From contig NC_045144.1 in the NCBI RefSeq assembly GCF_008831285.2, positions 6,408,575-6,472,574 on the forward strand: a DNA stretch of 64,000 nucleotides, read 5' to 3'. The DNA is from Nymphaea colorata. Taxonomy: Eukaryota; Streptophyta; Magnoliopsida; Nymphaeales; Nymphaeaceae. Each line of letters begins with the position of its first letter. Position 1 is the stretch's first letter. Below the pieces are notes generated by a model that ran no database searches, was not told where the DNA came from, and was given only the letters and a program-made list of their open reading frames with translations. A program made the translations under genes and the position numbers. Positions 11,640-22,148 of this stretch are shown piece by piece.

Positions 11640-13290
11640 ATCTGGCTGCTTATTCATTAATTTTTCATTAAAAATGTATTAACCAAAAATTTGCTTTCCT
11701 GATACCTAACCTTTAGAAATGTAAATTTTTCTTTTGAAGGTTACACTATACATTTGGGGCAGATACATGGAACAATAACATACTGTTACTGTCGCCAAAT
11801 AGCTCCTCAAAAATTGTTCCCCACTCAGCTTCCATCTTATGTTTCACCAACAGATCCTTGAACCCATTACTGTTACCAAGCATAGTGCACACAGCCACTT
11901 CCATCACCTATGTTGCCCAATCACCAATTCCAAGATCAACACCGCTCCACCAAATTGTTCCACATCACCACCATTCATCTCCAGTCCTGGGCAACCATCT
12001 GACCTTTCTTGAACCCTTTTTCTAATTGTTGATAGATTAACAAAATCTTGGTGAGAATTATGGCAACAAATGGCCTTCTTGGATTTGATTGACCATGTTG
12101 ATCTGCTAGGTACTTGCTGCATCTAACACCTGCCTTTGTCTGCCTCTCTATTCAGGGCGCTGTACATGGGGATCTCAAACACCAGGCATTCCTTCTAGTG
12201 CTAGAGATATCCTCACTAAGAATGAATGCTCGATGAGTCGAGCTAACTCGGATTCGATTCGAACTCGTTCAGTTAAGCTGGACTCGAGCTTGAATCTTTT
12301 GTTAAAAGAATCGAGCCTGAGATTAAGTTAAAACTTAAGTTTGTAAAGAAGCCGGGTTCACAAACTAGGTTCGATTAAATACGAATACGCTCACGTAAGA
12401 TGTGGATCTAACAGATTTGGATCTTAGATCCATAAACTATAAAACCATTAAAAGCATTTACTATGATATGATGATATGCCTAATGAGCTGAAAACAAGTT
12501 ACATATTATTTGTTTGAACATAGTCATAGAAAACACGGTTTTTTTCATTAAAAAAGCATTAAAAGCTGAGAAAAATTAGTCAGCTGATAAAACGGCAAGA
12601 AATGCCATTTTTTGAAAAAATTGATAAAACGAAAAAAGCAAAAAACCAGGTTTTTGTCTTGTTTTTTGCTTTTTCCTCCTTTTGTCATTTTAGTTTTTTT
12701 TTTTTTTTTTACTTTTTTTTTAATGCCAAACTGGTTGTGCCCATTTCCCAATTTTTATCGGTTGCTTATCTTATGTTTTGATATTGTCTTATTAGCTTTT
12801 TACATAAGCTAGTATGTTTCGATATTTGCTTAGCTCGACTTCAACTTGGCTCATGTACGAAACTTATCCTGACCACCTCTGGGAAGACTCAACGTGAACC
12901 AGTGAAGCCAACCACCAGACACCGCCACATGCTTTCATATCTTCCAACCTTCAACGACAGCCATTTCCAATTCTTGGTCATTTGTCACAATCGTTTTCGT
13001 CGCCTCATAATTTCCCATCACTTTCTTGGTAGATTGCTGGCAACTACATCAATATAGTAATCTTGCTCTCACCCATCACCCAACCGCCCTAAGCTTGGCA
13101 CTTTCGCACCAAGACGGTGCCTCTTAACTCAAGCCCGCCCTGCTTGCACTCTGAGATCTCCATGGCCAACTCCAATGTGAAGCTCACCTACAGTATTCAC
13201 TGTCGTTATCCAAGTGCACCGAGCCCGCTGACACCTAGCTAGCCTTCCCCAACCATGGGATATCTACAGTTAGGGCTGTACACGAGCCGA
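11640..13290. other. Intergenic, no gene recognised
   Basis: It holds a low-complexity T-run (about 12693-12722) and, near 12225-12400, a stretch rich in GAGTCGAGCTAACTCG-like words typical of decayed plant transposons. Short frames here have no family features. Confidence 0.5.
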
Positions 13291-13434
13291 GTTGAGCTCG
13301 AGCTCAGTCAGCTCGTGTCGAACTGTACATGGTTAGCTCAACCTCCACAAGCCGAGTCCTGGGTTGAGCTCGAGCTCAGTCAGCTCGTGTTGAGCTGTAC
13401 ATGGTCAGCTCAACCTCCACAAGCCAAGTCCTGG
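13291..13434. repeat. Two 72-bp tandem units rich in GAGCTCGAGCTC
   Basis: Unit 1 is 13291-13362 and unit 2 is 13363-13434. They differ at only a few positions, and a decayed third unit appears to start at 13435. Each unit starts GTTGAGCTCGAGCTCAG. A reading frame across them (13255-13479) is a by-product of the repeat. Confidence 0.9.
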
Positions 13435-15167
13435 GTTGTGCTCGACTTGTTTAAGCTCCAATCTTCTCACTTGACTTGATCTCTTCCCTTGGTTTTAAGG
13501 TTGGAGTTTACAGAAAAAACAAAAAAATAGATTAAGTGAGCTTACACGAGTTTGATAGAATCGACTTCATGTAACTCAAATTTGACTCGCTTATAAGCGA
13601 GAGTGAAGTTCGAGTTGGCTTGACTCGTTGTACCGCCCAATCTGCAGCAGCATCTTGATTGGCCCTTCTCATCTCGACTGCACTGTGTCCAGCTTGATCT
13701 CGTTCAGACAAGCTGACGAACCCATCTTCATGGGATAGCTAGGTGGTTTGTCCGAGCTATCGTAGCCCGAGCTATCGTAGCCCAAATCTCTGCATGTGAG
13801 TGTCTTAGAAGGGAAAGTTGTAATGACCCAACTCACTTCTATACACCGAGCTTAGTCAAACAAGTGATCTAAGATCTCACCTGAAATGAATTTATGTCTA
13901 TCCATTTCTTGCTTTAGATTAATGAAAGGCCTACCAAATATGGACCACCGATCTGGACTTGGATTATTAGATCGATCGGGGATGAGGTAATCAAAGTATC
14001 AAACAGTTTTAACTCGTAGGCGAGTTAGGCAGAAACAGGTAATGGTGATTACCATTTGCAGTTGGTGGAGTCAGAAATTTTTGGTCGAGAGGCACAAATT
14101 TTGAAAATAAAAATAAAAGAAGAGAGTGAGGAACTCATGCAACGGTAGGTGGATGGATGAACTTTCCGACAGCTAGGAGGACTCCGACGGACGGCGCCAC
14201 TCTTTCGCTGGAAGGCAATAAGGACCGCAGAGACAGAAACTTAGAGAATCACTCATAATTCGTCTCTCAACCACAAAGACGCGACTGGTTGAAATTATTG
14301 GTGTGATGAAAAGGACAGCTCAAGAAAAATCACAGGTTCTTTTATTATTTCTGAACAAACTGAAAGAATCAAACAATCAATCCCCCAACCATTGTCTCCT
14401 AAAACAAGCAAAAAAAAATATTATATAGTGAGAGATTATGTATAGAAATCCTACAACCCAAAAGATTATGAGCGAACCACATCCCACTTTCAGCCTTTTC
14501 CGGTATCTGACCCACAGCCCAACATCAACCAATCAATCACTGACCCCTTATCTTGAAACTGACCCAGATTGCACTTTCAGATATGAAACAAGTTCCTATC
14601 TTTCTGCATCTTAATCACCAACAAGAGTACACGACAACCTAAAATGCACCTTTTCTATCCTAGAATTATCTGAAAGCTAAGATCATACTGAACTTTTTCC
14701 TAGACCCAAATCACTGAGCTTCCTCTATTTGACCAACCAAATGGGCTCTATCCTTCATCTAAACCTGACCCACATTTAATCTCCAGCAGCTCCCCACAAA
14801 CTACAAAAAGGAAAACAAAACAAAGAAGTAACTTCAACGATACTACAAACTACAAGTCACATCCAGTTCTTCTTTTTCCTACTTATCTTTGCCAGAATCT
14901 CATCTTCAATGACGTTACCAACTTCCTACAGCCAAGAAAACCAATTCAACTTCATTGTGTTCTCCTCATAATGAACCCCCAAACATCAATTTTTCTGATT
15001 TCCTGCTTCCTGCTATGAACTGAACCAGAAAATGCCACCATCATGGCCAACTCCCCCAATCAGCCAGAAAAATTAAATGCCAAGAGACACACCTTTAGAA
15101 ACGAGACCTCCACAATGACCTAACATGAAATGGGCACCCAACTGTTTGAAGATTGATCTGAATCCTC
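13435..15167. other. Intergenic, 3' flank of EXO70
   Basis: No gene recognised. A 14-bp word with GAGCTATCGTAGCCC is tandemly doubled near 13755-13783. The last ~200 bp before 15168 is likely the EXO70 3' untranslated region. Confidence 0.45.
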
Positions 15168-17018
15168 TTACCCTTGAGATTTCCTTCTGGAGTGGTGCCC
15201 GGAGCCAGGGGACCCTTCAAAGAAGTCGCCGAGAGCGATTTCCAGGTCGTCCACAGAGTACTTGATGTAGCCATCCGAGTGCCTCCCACCTTCCAAGTGG
15301 TGCCTGAACCTCCCCAAGAAGGCCCTGTACGCCGGCAGCAGCTTTTCGGCGACGCTGATCCTCAACTCCTCCCGAAGCTGCGCGTCCGGCACCTGCCAAG
15401 CAGCCTGCGTCCGGTGGGCATCCTCGAAGGCCGCGTTGAATCCTTTGAACCTCTCCTTGAGCGCCGACTTGGACACCCCACTCGAGAATCCGCCGCCTGT
15501 GTGGATCCCCTCGTCCCTGAGCCACCCCAGAATGGTGAGCCAGGTCGCCCGCTGGTACCCGGTCGCGTGCTGCCTGACCCTGCCGGTGTGCCGCCGGAGC
15601 CAGGCGTCCCCTATCATCTGCCGCAGCTCCGGAGAGCTCTTGGCCTTCTGTACAATGTAGTGTAGGTTATTCATCAGGAAGAGGTGGGCTAATGCCGGGT
15701 CCTTGTACAGTTTTGACTTGTTCTCGAGGTTGGCCTGGAGAATGGTTGCTATGAACAAGAGGTGAGAGGACAGGGGAGAGGCCTCCTCCCCCTCCCCGCC
15801 GGCCGGCCCATCCGCGTTTAACTGGAATTGGCGGTTGAGAGGATCCGCGTCGGAGTTGGGGTCGATCTTCGGCCGCTGGTTTATCAGCTTCGTCAGCGTC
15901 TGTGTGTAGTCGCAGATCAAGCTGATGTAGTTCATCACGTACCGCGTCAGCGGGTGGATCGTGCCGCCGGGCACTGGAACCTTCGAAGTTTCCCGCTGGA
16001 TCGCGTTTTCGAACTCGGTCAGCATCCCGCGCGCGGCTTCGCCGAGCCTGGTCTGGATCTCCGCCGCTTGGACTCGTATGGATTCCGTCGGCTTGGAATG
16101 GAACACGTTCTCGACGTCCGGGAGGAGATCGGACACCGCATCGTGGAGGTCGAGGATCTTGAAGAGCTTCTCGGGCGACCGGCGGCTGATGCTGATCGCG
16201 TCGGCGAAGCCGAAGAGGCGGCCGGCCGCACTCCGGGCTGCCTCGGCGAAGCAAGCATCGCCGGCACCGCCGTCCGGCGGGAAGATTTGGTCGCAGAGGC
16301 GCCGCTCGGAGGCGAAAAGGACGCGGATGCAGACGCGGGAGGCGCGGATCCAGCGATTGATGAGCGACTCCACGGTCGGCCAGTCGAGGCGCTGGACGTC
16401 ACCGATGCTGAGCCTCTCGATGCCGAGGCGGCCGAACGTCGAGTCAAGGATGGGCTTGCGGATGCTGCTGTATGCCTGGATGCACTCGCGCGTGTAGCCG
16501 GCCGCTACCATCCTGGCCGCGATTTTTCGGAGGTCTTCGATTGCTTCCGCCGGGATCAGGTCCATCTCCCGCATGCTATCCGACGATCCCATCTTCGTCA
16601 GTCCACTTCCTTTGACTGATTTCGGAGTTTCCGCCGCTCGCGGTGTCGGCGTCGCTTCTTCCTGCTCTTCCGATTCTCCGTCCTGATCATCATCTTCAGA
16701 AAACGAGTAGGAAGAAACATATAAAATATCCGGCTCCGGTGGGGAGCTGTGACCGATGAGTATGTTCCTGAACTCATCCTCCAGCCTTGCCATCGCTAGC
16801 CGGACGGGATCCCGGCTATCGGACATGGACGCGTTCTGCATGGAGTTGCAGATGAGATCAACAGCTGAGAGGTAGCGGTCAGCTTCCTGCCGGTCACCTT
16901 CGAAGAGCATCCGATCCCTGGCTTCATCTGAGGATGATGAGTCCCACCTTAAGATGATCTTCTCTGCCGCTTTCTGGCCGTCTACTCCGGTGAGGAGCTT
17001 TTCCGGCGGCTCCGCCAT
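15168..17018 (-). CDS. EXO70: EXO70 exocyst subunit, intronless
   Basis: Exocyst tethering subunit that binds membrane phosphoinositides and directs secretory vesicles to the plasma membrane; plants have many paralogues. The frame is uninterrupted, 616 aa from the ATG at 17018. The open frame extends 11 codons further upstream only to a GTG, so MAEPPEKLL is the likely start. Visible features: AEKIILRWDSSSSDEARDRM and the EADRYLSAVDL segment at the N-terminus; an acidic linker (SEDDDQDGESEEQEE) near residues 107-121; then the long helical Exo70 domain with DLIPAEAIEDLRKIA, RLGIERLSIGDVQRLDW, ASERRLCDQIF, KILDLHDAVSDLLPD, HPLTRYVMNYI, LFLMNNLHYIVQKAK and LREELRISVAEKLLPAYRAF, ending with YSVDDLEIALGDFFEG. 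Length and single-exon structure fit the multi-copy plant EXO70s outside the A clade; I do not assign a lettered subgroup. The gene is far richer in G+C than its flanks. Confidence 0.96.
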   Translation of the reverse strand: MAEPPEKLLTGVDGQKAAEKIILRWDSSSSDEARDRMLFEGDRQEADRYLSAVDLICNSMQNASMSDSRDPVRLAMARLEDEFRNILIGHSSPPEPDILYVSSYSFSEDDDQDGESEEQEEATPTPRAAETPKSVKGSGLTKMGSSDSMREMDLIPAEAIEDLRKIAARMVAAGYTRECIQAYSSIRKPILDSTFGRLGIERLSIGDVQRLDWPTVESLINRWIRASRVCIRVLFASERRLCDQIFPPDGGAGDACFAEAARSAAGRLFGFADAISISRRSPEKLFKILDLHDAVSDLLPDVENVFHSKPTESIRVQAAEIQTRLGEAARGMLTEFENAIQRETSKVPVPGGTIHPLTRYVMNYISLICDYTQTLTKLINQRPKIDPNSDADPLNRQFQLNADGPAGGEGEEASPLSSHLLFIATILQANLENKSKLYKDPALAHLFLMNNLHYIVQKAKSSPELRQMIGDAWLRRHTGRVRQHATGYQRATWLTILGWLRDEGIHTGGGFSSGVSKSALKERFKGFNAAFEDAHRTQAAWQVPDAQLREELRISVAEKLLPAYRAFLGRFRHHLEGGRHSDGYIKYSVDDLEIALGDFFEGSPGSGHHSRRKSQG

Positions 17019-18320
17019 GACCTCACAGACAGACGATGGACTCTGTTTCACTTTGACAGACGGAGAGAGAGAGATGGAGGTGGGGGCTGAGTGATGACAA
17101 CAATTTCCAAGAGGCGTAGAGAGGCAGGCAAGATTTTGTCTGAATATGAAGAAAGTCCTCTCCCCTCTTGAACTGAGTGACTCCTTGATTCTTTAACAAA
17201 TTAAAAGTCATTTAAATTTTGACTTAACGTTGTAGCCGATCTTGTTAATGCGCCGGGAGAGCAGGCGTGGCCATAGCTGGTCGGCGTGATTCGTGGCAGA
17301 CTACTTTTTCTTAAATTTACTTCTCGTGGCACCGGTGGCCGTCGGCCCCGGCCGGCCCGGCCGACGAGACCTTGGCTCGGCTCGACAGGTTCTTGCTCAC
17401 TGCTCACTCACTCGGTGAGTAGCATGCATCACATTCAAGTTAAAAAAGATACTACCCAAATTTTAATACAGTTTTAAATCCCAAGTTCAGGTTAAAACTA
17501 CCCTCTTCAAAATTTTAAATATATATTATATATAATAATTTAAAATTAAAAATAATATTTCAAACCCTCCTCATAAAAAATTCATGGTTTTGAAATAATT
17601 TGATATTTAACAATGCTCGACACTCGAATTAAAATGCATACTGTATGACCACCTAAGTCTGAAATCATGATCAATGATAGCTAGGGGAATTTGTTTAAGA
17701 AATTTGACATTTTGCAGATGAAAAAAGGACGTTAAATTCTCTTGAAATTTCTTTCTGCAGTACCCAAGTTAGCATTTTATCGTTAAAATATGATGTCACG
17801 CCATCGAACAGCCAGGACTTTTCTTTAACAAATGAATAGTTTAGAAATGCTAAAACAATTAGGCTAAGTGTTTGTGCAAATAAGAAATAAAGATGTTACG
17901 TCATTTAATGCTGGTCTAATCAACAACATTCAAAAAACTGGTCATAGATAACAATAAAATCTATCATGGATTCATACAAACATATGTTTGTTACAAATAT
18001 CATGGAAAAATAAGATGGTTACTTGAACATACATTAGAAACACTTGTCGAAAACCTCTTTCTACCCCGATGTCATTCCCATAGAGCTCATTTGGCCTGAT
18101 CATGCAAAGAATATCGATTAGCCACATTAATGGTTTTCTCTAACACTACATTAATGCAACCTATAAAATTAACTCAATATAATTATGCATGTAGGAAAAT
18201 AAACTACTTTAAGAGCCCGTTTGATGTACAGAAAAAAATTAACGTGGTAAATTTATCATGGTGATTTTTTTTTTTTAAATTTACAGAATGAAATTTCTTC
18301 ATCTTTCAATCTGAAGCCCT
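17019..18320. other. EXO70 upstream region and spacer
   Basis: The probable EXO70 leader and promoter lie at about 17020-17220. A GC-rich island at about 17230-17430, containing GGCCGGCCCGGCC, is followed by AT-rich sequence to 18200. A CCCGTTTGATGTACAG word near 18216 is an outlying relative of the tandem array that follows. No gene recognised. Confidence 0.45.
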
Positions 18321-18472
18321 GTTTGATGCACAGAAAGAATTTAACGTGGTAAATTTATCATTGTTTGGTGCACAAGAAAAATTTAACGTAGTAAATTTAA
18401 CCATGTTCGATGCACAAGAATAATTTAACGTAGTAAATTTAATCATGTTTGATGCACAAGAAGAATTTCATC
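18321..18472. repeat. 42-bp tandem repeat, about 3.6 units
   Basis: Units start at 18321, 18363, 18405 and 18447, exactly 42 bp apart. Each starts with a form of GTTTGATGCACAAGAA, followed in the complete units by ATTTAACGTAGTAAATTTA. A related but separate start lies near 18219. Confidence 0.9.
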
Positions 18473-19007
18473 CTTATGCCGAAAGCGGTGGTTTCTGACA
18501 GTTTGCTATGAAATAACAATTTCATTCAAAATATTTACAATCTTATAGAGGCTAATGATCGCTTTCAAAGTACCATAGAAAAATACATATATAATTATGT
18601 ATATTGTACTTTCAATTCGGTGAAGTCACCAAATAAGGTCAACTCGATGTGAATCGGCCAAAAATATTTCAGAAGCCATTTTTTGAAAAGAAAAATTGAC
18701 CAAAAACATTATTAAAAATTCAAAAATTTAAATATTAAGAATTAGCAAATAAAAATTAAACAAGATGACAATGCTCTTGGGTTGGTCGGGATCGGTTCGA
18801 TTTAAATCAGCCGATCCATGGTAACTCGGCCTGATTCCGGTCACGTTTGATTTACAACTGCTCCTAAAACTGAGTTATGTCCCCTGAAAAAAACTTGTTC
18901 TTCACAGCTTATGTAAATTTTCTGTCTTCCCATATTAAAATGCAGTAAAACTTCTTCGGATACCGACTGGGAAAAGTCAGATGCTGGGGAGCTCGGATCT
19001 AGAGGGG

Positions 19008-19054
<47 letters not shown>
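19008..19054. repeat. (TA)n microsatellite
   Basis: An uninterrupted run of about 23 TA units in intergenic DNA. Confidence 0.95.
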
Positions 19055-19057
<3 letters not shown>

Positions 19058-20858
19058 TTGAACTTAGAACTCCAACCTGTTCAACATGGAAAGGAGAGCC
19101 AAGAGCGGCCCCTGTATTTAATGAACGTTGATGTAATAAGTTAAACTAATGAAACGTAGCATAACTTTTATTTTAGAGAAATTGCGTGTAACCTTGCAAA
19201 GAACAGTTCTTGCATATCCGAGTAATTAGGGATGTTAATGGATATATAATTTGGATCTGGTTGGATTCGGAAAAGGTTATCAAATTCCGATAAAAAATCC
19301 ATTCCAAATCAAATTTGAATCCAAGTTTGTAGCACTAATATGATATGAATTAACTTTCAAAAGTACTAATATAGATTGGCTACACTTTTGCTTCTCAATT
19401 GTACCAAGTTGGAACACTGAGAGATCTGACTATCAAGTTACTGATGAACTATAGGGGCAAGAGGAAGAAAGACGGCTTCTGCTCTCGCTCAGGTGATAGG
19501 ATAACACTCACTTACCAGATTGGATTAAGCAATAGAGAAAAAAGAGGGACTGCAATGGCACAATGGACGGACACATATGGGGCTTGTGTGGGCAGTTGCC
19601 TACACAGTCCCCATGAATTCTATTAATTTGCATATCAGTTGGACTTAGATGTTTGCTTCTTTTATACATTGATGCCCCTTACCTTTTACTTATTTATAGA
19701 TGGTGTTAAGGGCCACATATGGGGATGTGTGGCTGCACATTAGAATGGACTGAATGTGGGGCTCCTTTGGATAGAAGTCAACGTATATGTAAAAAGGACC
19801 AAAATGCCCCTGAATTGGAAAAGGAAACTAAAAAAATAAAACCCTTTATAATGGCATGATTGGAAAAACACAAAATTACTTTTTTTGAAAAAGACAAAAA
19901 TACTCTAAAAAACCAAGAAAAAAAAAGAAATAGCACGAAAACACTTAAAGTCAAACAACATGAAAGCGGAGCATGCGAGACATCCAGAGAAGAGCTGGGG
20001 GCCGATAGACACCATACTCCAACCCCATCCACTTCTCAATTTTCTTTTTTCTCGATGACCATACGGAAGAGAGGTCGAAATCTCGTCTCATGTCCCTTCT
20101 CTTGTCCCTTGGCTCCAACGAGGGTTCAAAGCTGCGTCGAGACGAGATAAACTTGCAATTACTCTTTTCAACTCAAGAGTAAAGCGTTTCAGCTTTTATT
20201 AAGCTTGGCATCGGGACGGCCTGGCCTGGGCCGACCCAACACTTGAAACCCAGGTCGAAGTCTGGCCCGACCATTAAAACCTGAGTCCGAGCTCGGCCCT
20301 AACCCGATCCTCACTATTGAGCCCTCACCAATCTATCAACCCCTACCATCCATCTAATATTTAGAGGCAAATGTGGGGAATGACCTTTTCTCGACCACGT
20401 AATCCACAGGTGCAGGAAAATTGACACTCAACTACCGCGGTGGACTTTCGGAGCCGTGGCCCAGCGCCGTGGGGACGGATTGCGGCAAGTTGATTCCCAA
20501 GAATATCTCCTCTCGCTGCCTTATATTTTATTGCTCTCCGTCGGATCGCTTGGCAGAGATGCACGTGTAGGAAGTAGCAGATGACAACCTGTTTGGGTCT
20601 TTCTCAAGAAAATAATGAACGCACGGAAATCTAAAGGACACCAAACAAAATACTGTAGATTCATTATAAAATTGGATGGGAAGGGAACAACCTTTGTTGG
20701 CATGCTGTAGCTACAGGTGTCCAGAGGGGCTGATCTGAAACTTGCACGCCTCCCCTATTGAGACATGAAAATTATGGAGAATCAAGCCTTCCAAAGTTTA
20801 ATATATAGTCCATAAACTTTTAAAATTGATAAACTATTCAGAAGGTATCTCTCTCTCT

Positions 20859-20931
<73 letters not shown>

Positions 20932-22143
20932 AAAGGTAAATACCAGATCACTAAAGCATGAGACAAAAACCAGGCTTCTTAATTTTGTGTTAAAAATTAT
21001 TGTAAACAAAATGTAAACATCTTAACACGATCCCAAACAGTAATTCAATGTGAATCATGTTTTCATCCAATACCCATTGTTTAGATTCCTGGGTACTTTG
21101 GGCACCAATTTTTTTTCCCAATTTTTTTCTCTTTAATCCCTGAAAACTTTATAAGCTTAAGACATCCAACTTTTCTAGTCTTTGGGATTTTATGGTTTAG
21201 ACTTCAGCGCATCAATTCTTCAAAACAAAAGCAACTGGCAGCACCAAGGACCTAAAGTCTTCCTATAAAATGGTCAAAATTTTGCATGCTTCCTATACTT
21301 TTGCAAAACAACTTCCCATTAAGTTGGTGGAGATCATAGAAGGACCCAAATTCTATCAATCTTGTTAAGGGCACTCTTTATTTGGTGCAAAATTTTATTT
21401 AAATGTAAATCAAGGTGATTTATGCCAAATCCCCCTCATTTGCACCTACAAAGTAGGCATTTGTGGCCAAAACCTAGGCCCAATATAACGATTTGTGTCC
21501 ATGTCCAATTTGGATGCAAACAACCTTTTCCCCAAAATACTACTTGTTTCCAAGGTCTAGTCAAAAGTTTGGAGCATAAAATTTCATTGTAATGAGTTTT
21601 GTTCTTTGATCATTTAGAAGCAAATGACTTTCTTCATGGTTGCTCAATATCCACTACATAAATTTTAAAAGTCAAGTGCACCTCATAAATCCCAAAGAAT
21701 ATGTTGGTTCTGGTATACTTTTGTCAAAATCTTGTGGTTATGAGCAGCAATTTTATTGACTATCGTAGGAACACGTTGGCAAAAATGCTGAACATGATAA
21801 ATGGATCAATTTGCACCTAAGTATGGCCAAAAGTTAACATATTGAGTTTCACCTAGAACGTTGGGTTCATGCCAAACCTAAACAAGGACACTAATTTTAC
21901 ATCCAAACATGGCCTCCTTTGTGCCTCACTAGGCGCAACACAATTGAGTGACAAGGGAGCTCACAACCAAAGGGTTCAAACTTCAAAGTTCAAATCCTGT
22001 AGTCATTGTCACATTTCGGTATGTTACTTTCTATGGCAAGCGCAATACCCAAGTTAAATGATGTACTATAAGCTTACCTAAGCCCTAAAACAAGATAAAA
22101 CCTTTGATATAAAAGTATGACCTTCAGGGTTTTATACCGAAGG
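19055..22143. other. Intergenic, no gene recognised
   Basis: AT-rich sequence with a GC-rich patch near 20205-20300 (words such as GGCCTGGGCCGACCC) that looks like decayed transposon. Short frames at 19399-19626, 19860-20150 and 21869-22057 have no family features. A compound microsatellite is listed separately. Confidence 0.45.
20848..20928. repeat. Self-complementary compound microsatellite (TC)n(TA)n(GA)n
   Basis: About 13 nt of TC repeat, then about 38 nt of TA repeat, then about 30 nt of GA repeat. The reverse complement has the same layout, so the tract can fold as a hairpin or cruciform with a TA core. Confidence 0.95.
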
Positions 22144-22148
22144 CAATT

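Noticed and set aside
12548-12812. Lys-rich and Phe-rich frames on both strands
   Set aside because: Created by A/T homopolymers.
15174-16619. Long open frames on the strand opposite EXO70 and in its other frames
   Set aside because: They are shadows of a GC-rich coding gene; they have Arg/Pro-rich composition and no family motifs.
17019-17051. EXO70 start 11 codons upstream at 17051
   Set aside because: That codon is GTG, not used as a normal start in plants; the first ATG at 17018 matches a sensible N-terminus.
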